From Pseudarthrobacter sp. Fe7 (GTDB lineage: Bacteria; Actinomycetota; Actinomycetes; Actinomycetales; Micrococcaceae): DNA of 64,000 nt. The translations under genes were made by a program, and so were the position numbers. Of this stretch, positions 1-11,680 are shown piece after piece (position 1 is the first letter of the stretch; the number at the start of each line of letters is the position of its first letter). The notes under the pieces were generated by a model. That model worked only from the letters and a program-made list of their open reading frames with translations. It ran no database searches and was not told where the DNA came from. The stretch spans positions 3,534,001 through 3,598,000 of the forward strand of contig CP099977.1 of assembly GCA_024372495.1 (NCBI GenBank), written 5' to 3'.

Positions 1-765
1 GTCCTCGAGGTACAGCACCACCTGCAACTCCGGCCCGGCACCACCGCCCGGTACCACCGAACCGTCGGCAGCGCTGGCCGCCACTCCCCTGCCCGGGAGC
101 AGGCTCGATGCTCCGGATGGCGGCGAAACCGGCGGCGGCGCGCCCCAATTCAGCTGCGAGCTCACGGTCGTTGTAGGAGGGGGTCCAGCCATGCTGCTTG
201 GCCAGTGCCCAGACGCCCGGGCGGCGGACCACGAAAGTCACGTCGGCGCCCGGATCCAGCACCAGCAGGCTCGGCACCTTCGGCGACGGCTGAGAGCGCG
301 GCCCGGGCGGCATACACGGCCACGGGCCGGGCACCCGGGTGCCAGGCCGCCAGCGCGGCGGCCGAAGTGAATGCGGGCAGCGCGGTCCTGCCGTCGGCCG
401 CCTTCAGGGTCACCAGCGCCATGTCTGCCTGCTTGTCCGCATGCAGTCCGTGGGCAGCTTCCGCCTCTTCAGCCAGTTGCGCCACGATCGGAATGAAGAC
501 GCGGGCTGTCGCCAGCGACGCAACCACGCCCGCTTCATCGCCCCGCCCCTCGCGGAGGGCGGCAACCGCGGCGAGGTAGCCGGCGTCGGCTGTTCCGTCG
601 TCGTCCTCGAAGTTGTGGATTTTCCCGTCCTCACCGGCGAGGCTGCGCCCGGCCCACGGCTGGCCCGCGGAATCCGTGGCACCTCCGGCACCGGCCAGCG
701 CTGCCGCGATGTGTCCGGGCAGGTGGCGGGCTGGAGGACGTACCGGTTCTTCGGAGCCTGGGCAT
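1..765 (-). CDS. SseB family protein, 3' end outside window, three frame breaks
   Basis: SseB-domain protein of unknown molecular function, last gene of the histidine cluster here. The ATG at 765 follows a GGGAAG ribosome site and lies about 20 bases after the hisA stop. Repaired, it begins MPSSEEPVRPPARHLPG and continues through an SseB-like body (DKQADMALVTLKAADGR, TALPAFTSAAALAAW). The reading frame is broken at 755-759 (AGCCT where AGCT restores the frame), at 267-271 (AGGCT for AGCT) and near 86-89 (one base too many in a C run). After the last repair the frame runs open into position 1. Identity rests on recalled similarity to actinobacterial SseB proteins next to hisA; the breaks are read directly from the sequence. 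Confidence 0.75.
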
Positions 766-783
766 GCTGGCTGCTTCCCGGCG

Positions 784-1529
784 CTAGCGGCGGCCGGCGA
801 CGTCGAGGGCTTCGGGCAGCGTGAAGGCTCCGGCGTACAGCGCTTTGCCCACGATGGCGCCTTCCACGCCCAGCGGAACCAGTGAGCGAAGGACCTTGAG
901 GTCGTCCAGGCTGGAGATGCCACCGGATGCGACCACGGGCTTGCCGGTCTTTTCCACCATCTGGCGGAGGAGTTCAACGTTGGGTCCCTGGAGTGTGCCG
1001 TCCTTGGTCACGTCGGTCACCACGTAGCGGGCGCAGCCGGCCTCTTCAAGACGGCCCAGCACGTCCCAGAGGTCGCCGCCTTCCTTGGTCCAGCCGCGGC
1101 CTGCAAGGGTGGTTCCGCGGACGTCAAGGCCGACGGCGATTTTGTCGCCGAAGCGCTCGATGGCCCGCTGGGTCCACTCGGGGTTTTCCAGTGCTGCCGT
1201 TCCCAGGTTGACCCGCGCAACGCCGAGGTCAAGCGCCGCCTCAAGGGTTTCGTCGTCACGGAGGCCGCCGGAGAGCTCCACCTTGATGTCCAGCCGGCCC
1301 ACCACTTCGCGGAGCAGGTCGGCGTTGGAGCCGCGGCCGAACGCTGCGTCGAGGTCTACCAGGTGCACCCATTCAGCGCCCTGCTGCTGCCAGTTCAGCG
1401 CCGCTTCGAGGGGGTACCGTAGCTGGTTTCGCTGCCGGCCTCGCCCTGGACCAGCCGGACGGCCTGCCCATTGACGACGTCGACGGCTGGCAGCAGTTCA
1501 AGTACCGGCAGGTCATGTGCGGTGGTCAT
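784..1529 (-). CDS. priA: Phosphoribosyl isomerase (HisA/PriA), frame broken
   Basis: Converts ProFAR to PRFAR in histidine synthesis. In actinobacteria the PriA form usually also performs the TrpF step of tryptophan synthesis; that dual role is inferred from the taxon. Repaired length is about 248 aa. The (beta/alpha)8 barrel shows the first catalytic Asp in [10 protein letters not shown] (about residue 17), the second in VVTDVTKDG, and the phosphate loops SGGLRDDE and ASGGISS. Start ATG at 1529 has GAGG six bases upstream; an in-frame ATG at 1535 is possible. The frame breaks at 1410-1414, where a C run appears one base short. It is followed by sseB and preceded by hisH and a small membrane protein. 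Confidence 0.93.
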
Positions 1530-1617
1530 ACTCATCCTCGGTGTTGGTTCGTCGGTTGGGGCAAAGGCGGGCTTGGAGCGGTGCGGTTCAGGGTCTTCCA
1601 CGCCGCCCCCTTGGCGA

Positions 1618-1776
1618 TCAGCTGGCCGGCAGCGTGAGCAGGTAGGCGGCAACGAGCGACATGGCGGCCAGGACATAGAAGGACACCTGGACCCAGCTCG
1701 GCTTGTGCTGCTGCCGGAACGAGATGCCGCCGCCGATCAACAGGCCGGCGAGGCCCATCAGGAGCACTGGCCACAT
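1618..1776 (-). CDS. Small membrane protein between hisH and hisA
   Basis: A 52-residue protein starting [15 protein letters not shown] and ending LLTLPAS. Its ATG is immediately adjacent to the hisH stop (TAGATG), which suggests translational coupling. Two hydrophobic segments (about residues 2-15 and 31-49) flank a short polar stretch, [10 protein letters not shown], so it looks like a two-helix membrane hairpin. I do not recognise the family and propose no function. Its position inside the histidine operon implies co-expression with hisH and hisA. Confidence 0.7.
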   Translation of the reverse strand: MWPVLLMGLAGLLIGGGISFRQQHKPSWVQVSFYVLAAMSLVAAYLLTLPAS

Positions 1777-2538
1777 CTAGGCGCCACCGCCGGCGTCGGG
1801 TGCCGACGCGACTGAGTTGGTCCCAGCCGGCCTGCGGAGGCCTTCCACCCAGTTGCGCAGGAGCCGTGCACCGGCGTCGCCGGACTTCTCCGGGTGGAAC
1901 TGCGTTGCGCAGAGCGGTCCGTTTTCGACGGCGGCGATGAACGGGCCGCCGTGCTCGGACCAGGTGACCAGCGGCGGGGCCATCCGCGGCTGGATGACGT
2001 CGAAGTTCCATTCCTGGACGCCGTACGAGTGCACGAAGTAGAACCGTTCGTTTTCGACGCCGGCGAAGAGTTTCGACCCTTCCGGCACCTTGACGGTGTT
2101 CCAGCCCATGTGCGGGACCACCTCCGCGCGGAGGGCCTCCACCTTCCCGGGCCACTCGCCGATGCCCTCAGCCTCGGTGCCGTGTTCCACGCCGGCTTCG
2201 AACAGGACCTGCAGTCCCACGCAGATGCCGAGCACCGGGCGGCCGCCGGCCACGCGGCGGCCGATGAGCCGGATTCCGTCCACGGCTTTGAGTTCACGCA
2301 TGACGGTCTCGAACGCGCCGACGCCGGGCACCACCAGGCCGTCTGCGTTCAGCACGTCCTCAGGCTTGGCGCTCAGGATGACTTCCGCGCCGGCACGTTC
2401 CAGGGCGCGCACGGCGGACCTGACGTTCCCGGACCCGTAGTCCAGCACCGTGACGGTCGGTTTGCCTTCCGGTGACGGCAGCCTCCGCGAAGCCGCGGGA
2501 TCGATGATCGCGCCGTCTTTCAGGACCTGCCCGCTCAC
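1777..2538 (-). CDS. hisH: Imidazole glycerol phosphate synthase, glutaminase subunit HisH
   Basis: Class I glutamine amidotransferase that feeds ammonia to HisF, giving imidazole glycerol phosphate and AICAR. The 253 aa contain an N-terminal extension of about 27 residues, then [11 protein letters not shown], the nucleophile Cys106 in GICVGLQ, and the His215/Glu217 pair in [10 protein letters not shown], so the catalytic triad is complete. The reading frame is intact. Its start overlaps the hisB stop by four bases (ATGA) and its stop abuts the start of the 52-aa membrane protein. The partner hisF is not in this window. Confidence 0.95.
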   Translation of the reverse strand: MSGQVLKDGAIIDPAASRRLPSPEGKPTVTVLDYGSGNVRSAVRALERAGAEVILSAKPEDVLNADGLVVPGVGAFETVMRELKAVDGIRLIGRRVAGGRPVLGICVGLQVLFEAGVEHGTEAEGIGEWPGKVEALRAEVVPHMGWNTVKVPEGSKLFAGVENERFYFVHSYGVQEWNFDVIQPRMAPPLVTWSEHGGPFIAAVENGPLCATQFHPEKSGDAGARLLRNWVEGLRRPAGTNSVASAPDAGGGA

Positions 2539-3161
2539 AGGGCACCCTTGGTGGAGGGGATGCCCTCGACCCGGGGATCGGGTTCGACGGCGGCGCGGAG
2601 GGCGCGTGCGAAGGCTTTGAACTGCGCCTCGACGATGTGGTGCGGGTCCCGGCCGGCCAGCACGTTCATGTGCAGGCAGATGCCGGCGTGCAAGGTGATG
2701 GCCTCGAAGACGTGGCGGGTCAACGACCCGGTGAAGTGGCCGCCGATCAGGTGGTACTCCTGGCCGGCGGGCTCGCCGCCGTGCACCAGATAGGGGCGGC
2801 CGGAGACGTCCACCACTGCGTTGGCAAGGGCCTCGTCCAGCGGGACGGTGGCTTCGCCGAACCGGCGGATTCCGGCCTTGTTGCCCAGTGCAGTCCGCAG
2901 GACCTCGCCGAACGTGATGGCCACGTCTTCCACCGTGTGGTGGACGTCGATGTGGGTGTCTCCGGTGGCCTTGACGGTCATGTCAATCAGGGAGTGCTTG
3001 CACAGTGCGGTGAGCATGTGGTCGTAGAACGGTACGGAGGTGTCGATGTCCGAGACGCCGGTTCCATCGAGGTTGATCTCCACGAGCACGGAGGACTCGC
3101 TGGTGGCACGCTCCATGCGGGCGGTCCGGGCTGCAGCCGTATTCGATCCGGTTGGACTCAT
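2535..3161 (-). CDS. hisB: Imidazoleglycerol-phosphate dehydratase HisB
   Basis: Mn-dependent dehydratase that makes imidazole-acetol phosphate. The 208 aa show the family's paired metal motifs: DVHHTVED in the first half and [15 protein letters not shown] near the C-terminus, with PFYDHML and DVSGRPYLV between. It is the monofunctional actinobacterial form, without a histidinol-phosphatase domain. The reading frame is intact. It lies 61 bases after hisC and overlaps hisH by four bases. Confidence 0.95.
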   Translation of the reverse strand: MSPTGSNTAAARTARMERATSESSVLVEINLDGTGVSDIDTSVPFYDHMLTALCKHSLIDMTVKATGDTHIDVHHTVEDVAITFGEVLRTALGNKAGIRRFGEATVPLDEALANAVVDVSGRPYLVHGGEPAGQEYHLIGGHFTGSLTRHVFEAITLHAGICLHMNVLAGRDPHHIVEAQFKAFARALRAAVEPDPRVEGIPSTKGAL

Positions 3162-3222
3162 GGTGAAGGATCCTTAGTGGGAGGAGAAGTGGTTCAAGGC
3201 GTCCAGCGCCGCAGTATCAAGT

Positions 3223-4342
<1,120 letters not shown>

Positions 4343-4494
4343 CTGAACAGTTTAGTTGCCGCGGCAACTGCCGGAAAATGTGACAGCCGACGTCCGCCCT
4401 CGGCGTGCCCCGCCACCCTTCCCGTCATGCGCCTTGGATGGCGCGAGTCAGCGCTTGGCGTGGCTTCCGGACCGGGGGCCAAAGCCGCACCTTT

Positions 4495-4845
4495 TCAGCG
4501 CGTGGGGACGAAAAGTTGCTGGCCCGGAAGGACGGTGCCGGCGGCCAGGTTGTTCAGCTGGACGATGTCAGCCACCACATCCCGGGCATCGCGGTGGGGC
4601 GCAACGGCACCCGCGATGGCCCACAGCGACTGGCCGGGCTGCACGGTCACCGTAACTGTGGGCGTGACTGCCAGATCCGACGCCGAGTCCGAGGCCTTTG
4701 CCGGGGAATTGAAAAGCCCGGACAGCGAGAGCAGGAGTACGGCCATGAGTAGGAGTGGAACTCCGAGCAGGACGATCCTCCCCCGGCGGGTCAGCCGCAG
4801 GGGCGTGGACGAAGGTGAAACCTGGTGAAGAGATAAAGCTGACAT
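4495..4845 (-). CDS. LysM-domain membrane protein, SOS cell-division suppressor type (DivS/ChiZ/YneA-like)
   Basis: A 116-aa protein with a basic N-terminus (about 1-25), one transmembrane helix (about 26-46) and a C-terminal LysM domain (VTVQPGQSLWAIA ... VLPGQQLFVPTR, about 67-116), so the LysM would face the cell wall. A LysM protein divergent from lexA is a conserved arrangement. In Corynebacterium (DivS), Mycobacterium (Rv2719c/ChiZ) and Bacillus (YneA) this protein blocks division during SOS. LexA-box-like sequences in the shared upstream region support SOS control. Function is inferred from position and domain. Confidence 0.8.
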   Translation of the reverse strand: MSALSLHQVSPSSTPLRLTRRGRIVLLGVPLLLMAVLLLSLSGLFNSPAKASDSASDLAVTPTVTVTVQPGQSLWAIAGAVAPHRDARDVVADIVQLNNLAAGTVLPGQQLFVPTR

Positions 4846-4959
4846 GAACTAAGCCCTCCTGGACTTGCCGTGCTGCCCGGGTGTCCGCCCCTGCTTGCCA
4901 TTAGGAACCGCCGCCGGCAACTTCCACCGGCCCCGTATTCGAATTGAGCATCAGCTGGT

Positions 4960-4976
4960 TAGAACACATGTTCGAA
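4960..4976. promoter_or_regulatory. LexA box 1 (SOS operator)
   Basis: TAGAACACATGTTCGAA matches the Gram-positive LexA consensus CGAAC-N4-GTTCG with one mismatch in the core. It is nearer the LysM gene and lies between two genes expected to be SOS controlled. Assignment is from consensus and context. Confidence 0.75.
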
Positions 4977-5026
4977 CTTTGCTTGTTAAGTTTTAGCACT
5001 TATCAACGAACAATGTCGAGACTCGC

Positions 5027-5042
5027 TAGAACAAATGTTTGA
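5027..5042. promoter_or_regulatory. LexA box 2 (weaker SOS operator)
   Basis: TAGAACAAATGTTTGA keeps the GAAC-N4-GTT core with two mismatches to CGAAC-N4-GTTCG. It is closer to lexA, as expected for a lower-affinity autoregulatory site. Confidence 0.6.
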
Positions 5043-5197
5043 AAAAGCAATGCGGCTGGCCTAGTTTTGAAACCAGAGAACAACCACCACTGAAGTTGAA
5101 CAGCAGGGTCTGACAATGACAGTGGGAGTCCTTCCGGCGGCGCAGTGGACCAGCACCGGGCGGGAGATCCGGCGGCAAGCGAAAGGCATTGGCGAAT

Positions 5198-5933
5198 ATG
5201 GCAGCAGCAGCCGCCGGGGGCAGGACCGCCCCGCAAACAAAGAGGACGGCCAAAGGCCTGACCCCCAGGCAGAAGAAGATCCTCGAAACCATCCAGCGCT
5301 CAGTCAATGAGAACGGGTACCCGCCCTCCATGCGCGAGATCGGCGATACAGTCGGCCTCGCCAGCCTGTCCAGCGTGACCCACCAGCTCTCACAACTGGA
5401 AAAACTGGGTTACCTTCGGCGCGATCCCAAGCGGCCGCGCGCAATGGAAGTCCTCATGCCGCTCACGCTGGATGGGGGCGCCAAGGCTGCCGGCACAACT
5501 CCTGCGCCACCGGCCGGGGGCGGCGGGGCAACAGTGTCTGAGTTGCCCACCGCGATGGATACCGCCATGGTTCCCCTGGTAGGCCGTATCGCTGCCGGCG
5601 GACCCATTCTCGCCGAACAATTGGTGGAGGATGTTATGCCCCTGCCCCGCCAACTGGTAGGCCAGGGCGAGCCTCTTCATGCTCAAGGTGGCTGGCGACT
5701 CGATGGTGGACGCCGCCATCTGTGACGGTGACTGGGTAGTGGTACGGCGCCAGGCAGACGCTGCCAACGGAGACATCGTTGCCGCGCTGCTGGACGATGA
5801 AGCAACCGTCAAGACCTTCCGCCAGCGCGACGGCCACACCTGGCTGCTCCCCCAAAACACGCAGTACGAACCAATCCTGGGCGACCACGCCACCATCATG
5901 GGCAAAGTGGTTTCAGTCCTGCGTTCCCTCTAG
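5198..5933 (+). CDS. lexA: SOS repressor LexA, frame broken
   Basis: Repressor of the SOS regulon that self-cleaves when RecA is activated. Repaired length is about 244 aa. The winged HTH spans about residues 20-85 ([14 protein letters not shown] ... [15 protein letters not shown]). The cleavage site is Ala133-Gly134 in GRIAAGGP, and the Ser/Lys dyad is Ser168 (AGDSMVDAA) and Lys205 (EATVKTF). The frame breaks at 5670-5674, where AGCCT replaces AGCT; GAGCTC would restore [14 protein letters not shown]. An in-frame TTG at 5189 is an alternative start. The broken gene cannot represent the living strain's allele if the SOS system works. Confidence 0.95.
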
Positions 5934-6028
5934 GCCGCGTTCCCCTCCAACCCCGTCACCCGGGGCGGCGGGGTTGCTGGGCGAAATTGGCCGGCGTGTC
6001 TCCGGTACCTGGCGGCGCTTCGCCGTCG

Positions 6029-8088
6029 TCATGACGCGTCGGCACCCAGCCTGGTGAGCGCCGCAAGCGCCTTTCCACGGTCGGTTGTGGCCCAGAACGG
6101 CGGCAGGGCGCCCCGCAGGAACCCTGCATAGCGTTCGGTGGCCAGCCTCGAATCCAGGACGGCCACCACGCCCTTGTCGCCGGTTGACCTGATCAACCGG
6201 CCCGCACCCTGGGCCAGCCGGATGGCAGCGTGAGTGGCGGAAACGGACATGAAGCCGTTTCCCCCTGCCTGCGCCACAGCGCGCGAACGCGCAGTCATCA
6301 GCGGATCATCGGGCCGCGGGAACGGAATACGGTCGATCACCACCAGCCGGCACGATCCGCCGGGAACGTCGACCCCCTGCCACAGGGACATGGTTCCAAA
6401 GAGGCACGTGTCCGGTTCATCGGCGAATTGCTTGACGAGGGCCGTCATGGTGGATTCACCCTGGCAAAGAACAGTCATATCGAGCTTGGGCCGGAGCGCG
6501 TCCGCAGCCTCTTCGGCGGCGCGGCGCGACGAAAACAGGCACAGGGCTCCCCCACCGGACGCTTTGATCAGCGCTTCGAGTTCCGCCAGCGCCTCCGGAG
6601 AAACGCCGCGCCCGGGCTTGGGCAGGTGCCCGGCAACGTAAAGGATGCCCTGCTTGGGGTAGTCGAAAGGAGAACCGACGTCCACCCCCGTCCAGGCTGG
6701 GTGCACCGTCACCGATGAGGCCCAGTCCCCCCGCCGCAGGTTCAAAGGCTGAGCCAATGGCCAAGGTGGCGGATGTGAGCACCACCGTGTGCCCGGCAAA
6801 GAGCCCTTCCCGCAGCCTGCCGGCCACTGACAGCGGTGCGATGTTGATCAGCACCGGTGCACTGTCATCGGGCTGGGAGTAACCCTGGCCGGGATCGAAC
6901 GTGCTGGCGCGGGAAAACCACACCACTTCCCGGTTTTCACGGGCAGCGATCAGCCGCTCGCACAGTTCCAGGATGAGCATGAGTCGGGACCGGGCCAGCT
7001 GCCGCCCGCCGTCGGCCGTGGTGTTGCTGTCCCCCTTGGAATCGGACAGCGCAGCCCGGCATGCCTCACGCAGCTGGTCCACACAGACCAGCTGTTCGTC
7101 GTTCAGGCCATTGGGCAGCAGCCCGTTCGGCGCGCCGGCGACGGCCAGCTCAAGGTTGGCAGCTGCGGCGTTCAGGGCGTCAACCGTGATGGCGGTATGT
7201 TTCCGGGCACCCGAAGCGGCGGCGTGAACCATGGCCACGGACAGTTGCCCGGCCACGGCTCCAGTGACCCGGTCCTGCAGTTCGTGCGCTTCGTCAACCA
7301 CCACGACGTCGTATTCGGGCAGGACGGCAAGCCCCTCGAACGCGCTGACAGCCAGCATGGCGTGGTTGGTCACCACCACATCGGCCTCGGCGGCGTCCTG
7401 CCGCGCGAGCCTCGCTGAAACACTCAGCGGCCATCGGGCATTTTTGCGCCCCCAGGCACTCCATGGAAGTCACGGAGACCTGGCGCCAGGCACGGTCGGT
7501 GACACCGGGCAGGAGCTCATCCCTGTCGCCCGTGGCTGTTTTCTCTGCCCACTCGCGGAGCCGCACCACTTCCTTGCCAAGCTGCGATGAAGGTCCGCCT
7601 ACGGAAGCGGCGAAATGCGGAACACTGGTGTCCTCGCCCAGGGAGAAGAGCTGCCCCTCGGACGGTTCCTCTGACGGAAAGCCGCCCTCGAGCTTGTGGC
7701 GGCAGACGTAGTTGGACCGGCCCTTGACCAGTGCGACCTTGACCGGCCGGTCAAGGGCAGGCGTGATGTTCTTCAGGAGCCGGGGCAGGTCCCTTCCCAC
7801 AATCTGGGTCTGCAGTGCCAGCGTGGCCGTGGATACGAGAGCAGGCTTGTTGCTCTCCAGGGCATGGGCGATCAGCGGCACCAGGTAGGCCAGCGACTTA
7901 CCGGTGCCGGTACCTGCCTGGACCAGGAGGTGGTTGCCCGTTTCAATGGCGCGGGCCACCTGCTTGGCCATTTCGTGTTGTCCTGGGCGGCTTTGTCCGC
8001 CCATGCCGGCAACGGCGCGGTCGAGCAGTTCAATAACGTACTGCTCGCCCGCCGTGTGCGCAGCTTCGCCGGCCGCGGGGTCAGTCAT
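6029..8088 (-). CDS. DinG-family ATP-dependent helicase, frame broken twice
   Basis: XPD/DinG-like superfamily 2 helicase, repaired length about 685 aa. Walker A is in VQAGTGTGKSLAYL, the DEAH box in VVVDEAHELQD, and cysteines in YVCRHK and CLGAQKCPMAAECF fit the iron-sulfur cluster of the family. The C-terminal helicase motifs include FGTMSLWQGVDVPG and AAIRLAQGAGRLIRS. Breaks are at 7408-7412 (AGCCT for AGCT) and 6694-6698 (AGGCT for AGCT, restoring GAPSWTGVDVGSPFDY). The start overlaps the end of hflX by eight bases. Probably works in DNA repair or R-loop removal. Confidence 0.9.
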
Positions 8089-9664
8089 TGACGACGAATG
8101 GTTCCAACTCGGACGCCAGGCCCTCCCGAACCATCACTGCAGCCCTGGTACCGGCCTCAACATGGTCCAGACTGAGGATTTCGGCATCGGACTCATGGAG
8201 CTTGCTGATCAGGTCTCCGCGATCGTAGGGAATGAGCAGGCTCCATCTTGACGGAAGGCCGCGGGATGGACTCGCTGATGACCTTCAGCAGTTCCGGGAT
8301 GCCCTGCCCCGTCCGGGCCGAGACAACCACGTGCCGCGGCTCGCGCTGCTTCAGCCGCTCCACCACGAAGGGGTCGGCCGCATCGGCCTTGTTCAGCACG
8401 ATGATCTCGGGCACCCTGCGGGCATCAACTTCGCTGAAAACCTTCCGGACCGCAGCGATCTGTCCTTCGGGATCGGGGTGCGAAACGTCCACCACGTGCA
8501 GGATCAGGTCCGAGTCCGCCACCTCTTCGAGGGTGGACCGGAAGGCTTCCACCAGGCTGGGTGGGCAGCGACCGGACGAACCCGACGGTGTCGGCCAGGG
8601 TGTACCCCAGGCCGTCAGCGGTTTCCGCCTTGCGGACGGTGGGATCCAGGGTGGCGAACAGCGCGTTCTCCACGAGGACCCCTGCGTCGGTGAGCCGGTT
8701 CAGCAGCGAGGACTTGCCGGCGTTGGTGTACCCGGCAATTGCAACGGAGGGCACTTCATTACGACGGCGGTTGGCCCGTTTGGTCTCACGTGCCGGCTTC
8801 ATGGCGGCGATTTCGCGCCGCAGCTTGGCCATGCGGGTGCGGATCCGGCGCCGGTCCAGTTCGATCTTGGTCTCACCGGGACCACGGGAGCCCATGCCTG
8901 CGGCAGCGCCGCCCACCTGGCCACCGGCCTGGCGGGACATCGACTCACCCCAGCCGCGGAGGCGGGGAAGCAGGTATTCGAGCTGCGCCAGGCTCCACCT
9001 GGGCTTTGCCTTCGCGGCTCTTGGCATGCTGGGCGAAGATGTCCAGGATCAGGGCCGTCCGGTCAATGACCTTGACCTTGACGATGTCTTCAAGGCCACG
9101 GCGCTGGGAAGGTGCCAGTTCGGCGTCCACCACCACAGTGTCCGCGCCCGTGGACGCGACAATGTCCTTGAGCTCAATGGCCTTGCCGGAGCCCAGGAAG
9201 GTGCCGGGGTCCGGCTTGTCACGCCGTTGCACCAACCCGTCGAGGACTTCTGAACCTGCAGTCTCGGCCAGGGCGGCGAGCTCACGCAGGGAGTTTTCGG
9301 CGTCGGCAAGGGTTCCCTCGGACCAAAGCCCCGCCAGGACAACGCGCTCCAAGCGCAGCTGGCGGTATTCGACTTCGGTGACGTCTTCGAGCTCGGTGGA
9401 CAGGCCTGCCCTGCGTCGCAGGGCGCGGCGCTCCTCGAGGTCCTGCTGGTCGCCGTCGTACGTTGAGTGTTCTTCGTCAAGGCGGGAAATTGCCTGCGCC
9501 TTGCCGAGGACGGCTTTACCACCGGCGCCGCCATCACCGCCGGACGTGCTGACATCTTTGGCCGGTACGTCCTTGGCGAGGATCCGGTCGATGACAGCCT
9601 GGATCTCCTGCGGACTCATGTCCTGGGCGGCTGGATCGGAACCGGTGTTGGGCTGGCTGGTCAT
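8081..9664 (-). CDS. hflX: Ribosome-associated GTPase HflX, frame broken three times
   Basis: GTPase that rescues or splits stalled ribosomes. Repaired length is about 526 aa. The N-terminal HflX domain carries LERVVLAGLW and DTVVVDAELAPSQRRGLED. The linker has GMGSRGPGETKIELDRR, and the G domain has G1 AIAGYTNAGKSSLLN, G3 DTVGFVRSLP and G4 VLNKADA. All three breaks are AGCT insertions: 8990-8994, 8554-8558 and 8238-8242. Repair of the last yields the C-terminus MELLIPYDRGDL ... LEPFVVND. ATG 9664 has AAAGGAG upstream; an in-frame ATG at 9754 with GGAGAA is an equally placed alternative. Overlaps dinG by eight bases. Confidence 0.93.
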
Positions 9665-9754
9665 GGTCTCCTTTGAAGATTCGTCGATTCCAGAATAGTG
9701 CTGATTGGCTGGAAGGTGGAAAGTATTCGCGCTGGGCTGACGGCCTGCGGTCAT

Positions 9755-10099
9755 GCAGTTCTCCTGGTTGTTTCGCCGCCGGCTGGGATGCCGGGGCCGG
9801 GATGCCGCGTCAGGACGGCGGCAGGGCGGAAAAGGGCCGGAGACATGGCGGGAAGTGCAGCAGGGAGCTGACTTTCGAGTATTGACCGGCCGCCGGGAAG
9901 ACCGAATGGTCCGGCCGGTGCACAAGCGGAAGGTGTGGAGACCTGCGTCGCTGCGGGACGGGCTGTCCATGATGGACAGGCTGCGGACGGGCGTGGCCCG
10001 TGCCGGCTACTCAAAGATCAGGAACATGCGTTCCAGCGTAGCAGAGGGCCTCCTGCACGGTTTCCCTTTACGCTGCAAGGGGAACTACTCTGGCCAGTT
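9755..10099. other. Intergenic region between hflX and the methyltransferase gene
   Basis: About 345 bases of divergent upstream region. No convincing gene. A perfect inverted repeat, CTGTCCAT-G-ATGGACAG, lies at 9963-9979 and could be an operator or just a small hairpin. Promoters are expected but not assigned. Confidence 0.5.
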
Positions 10100-10721
10100 A
10101 TGGAGTCCGCACACTATTTCAGCACGTCCCCCGCCGGCCCCTTCACCCGGAAGCCCCTGACGGTGGAACTGGCCGGTGAGACGCGACGGCTCCAGACCTC
10201 TTCGGGCATCTTCAGTCCGGACGGCATCGACAAGGGCACCGCGGTGCTCCTGGCCGAAGTTCCGGCCCCGCACCCCCACGGCAACCTCCTGGATATCGGG
10301 TGCGGCTGGGGCCCGGTGGCCCTCACCATGGCACTGCTGGCTCCCCAGTCAAAGGTCTATGCCGTAGACGTCAACGAACGCTGCATCACTCTGACCAACG
10401 AGAACGCCGCGGCGCTGGGATTGTCCAACGTCGCCGCCAGCACGCCCCAGGCTGTGGACCCCGACATTCGGTTTGACACCATCTGGTCCAACCCCCATCA
10501 GGATTGGCAAGGAAGAACTGCACGCCCTGCTCAAATTGTGGCTGCCGCGCCTGGCTGAGGACGGGACTGCCTGGCTGGTGGTACAGAAGAACCTGGGCTC
10601 TGATTCGCTTCAGCGCTGGCTGGCTGCCGAACTGGACAGCTCCTTCACGGTGGCCCGCGAGTCCACCTCGAAGTCTTTCCGGATCCTGACGGTCAGGAAA
10701 GGGTCCCACTCGCCACGATGA
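10100..10721 (+). CDS. RsmC-like class I SAM-dependent methyltransferase, frame broken
   Basis: Small-domain relative of 16S rRNA guanine-N2 methyltransferase RsmC, repaired length about 207 aa. The SAM-binding motif I is [17 protein letters not shown] (about residue 60), motif II ends in VYAVDVNER, and the catalytic motif IV would read SNPPIRIGK. That motif sits exactly at the break: the C run at 10492-10496 has five bases, and seven would give NPP. The last 29 bases overlap the end of dapF tail to tail. rRNA as substrate is inferred from motif IV and family; other nucleic acid substrates are possible. Confidence 0.8.
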
Positions 10722-11637
10722 TGGCCGGTCCGCTGAGCTCCACATGCTCGTGGCCGCCGGGACCGGCAAAGAACTTCACGCCCACCACTCCGCCGGGCAC
10801 GTTGACCCGCCAGGCGTCCGGGGCTTCCGCCCCGGCCCAGTGCCGGATGGCGACGGCGGCAGCACAGGCACCCGTGCCGCAGGACTGGGTCTCGCCCACG
10901 CCACGCTCGTGCACCCGCATGGTCACGGAGCCGACGCCGTCGTGGACCAGCGGTTCCGAGGGAACCACGAATTCCACGTTGGTCCCGTTCACGGGTAAAG
11001 GATCCACCTTCGGCGCGGTGAAGAGCCGCGTGCCCTCGAGTTCGGCAAGTTCAGCGAGGGCCACCACCGTGTGCGGATTGCCCATGCTTACGGAGAGAGC
11101 AGGCCGGGCAACCTCCAGCCCATCGGCGGTCACGAGGGAATCCATGGCCTTGGCGCTGGCTTCACCGGGGAAAATAAACTCCCAGGGCCCCATGTCCACC
11201 GCATAACCGTCGCCGGTGCGGACCACTGTTTTGACTCCGCCGCGCGTGCCGATGGCGAGCGATCCGCCGTCGGGCAGGTCGATGAGGCCCTCGGTGCGCA
11301 GGAAGTGGACGAATACCCTGACCCCGTTGCCGCACATTTCGGAGAGCGAGCCATCGGCGTTCCGGTAGTCCATGAACCATTCCGCATCGGGGGCATCAGC
11401 AAGCAGTTCCCGGCCCTCCGGCAGGAAGCGGGACGGTACCGCCCTGATCAGGCCGTCGGCCCCGATACCGCGGTGCCGGTCGCAGAGAGCAGCGGCCTGG
11501 TCCGTGCCGATATCCCTGGCGCCCTGGGGATCGGCCACCAGGACGAAGTCGTTGCCGGTGCCGTGCCCCTTGGAAAAGCGGAGCCCGCTCAGTGTGTGCA
11601 GGGCGGGCCCGGTGGTTTCTGCGGGGGTAGCGTTCAT
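10693..11637 (-). CDS. dapF: Diaminopimelate epimerase DapF
   Basis: Interconverts LL- and meso-DAP for lysine and peptidoglycan, without cofactor. The 314 aa are intact. The two catalytic cysteines are visible in [11 protein letters not shown] and [11 protein letters not shown], and the N-terminus has [14 protein letters not shown]. It follows miaA by 43 bases in the recA-recX-miaB-miaA-dapF series, all on the minus strand. Confidence 0.95.
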   Translation of the reverse strand: MNATPAETTGPALHTLSGLRFSKGHGTGNDFVLVADPQGARDIGTDQAAALCDRHRGIGADGLIRAVPSRFLPEGRELLADAPDAEWFMDYRNADGSLSEMCGNGVRVFVHFLRTEGLIDLPDGGSLAIGTRGGVKTVVRTGDGYAVDMGPWEFIFPGEASAKAMDSLVTADGLEVARPALSVSMGNPHTVVALAELAELEGTRLFTAPKVDPLPVNGTNVEFVVPSEPLVHDGVGSVTMRVHERGVGETQSCGTGACAAAVAIRHWAGAEAPDAWRVNVPGGVVGVKFFAGPGGHEHVELSGPAIIVASGTLS

Positions 11638-11680
11638 GGTCCAAGCGTAGCGGCGGATGCTGCCGGTGCTGAAACGGCCG

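Larger units (their letters stand above)
4846..5197. other. Divergent regulatory region between the LysM gene and lexA
   Basis: About 350 bases without a gene. It is more AT-rich than the surroundings between roughly 4940 and 5060 and holds two LexA-box-like palindromes (4960-4976 and 5027-5042). A further isolated half site, GTATTCGAATTG, lies near 4936. Promoters for both flanking genes must lie here; I do not assign -10/-35 elements with confidence. Confidence 0.7.

Noticed and set aside
4936..4947. GTATTCGAATTG as a third LexA box near lexA
   Set aside because: Only one half site matches; the other half is missing at the right spacing.
8081..9664. Programmed frameshifting in hflX, lexA, pnp and others
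   Set aside because: The breaks occur in too many unrelated core genes, are not at slippery heptamers, and are tied to AGCT or homopolymers. Error or modification explains them better.
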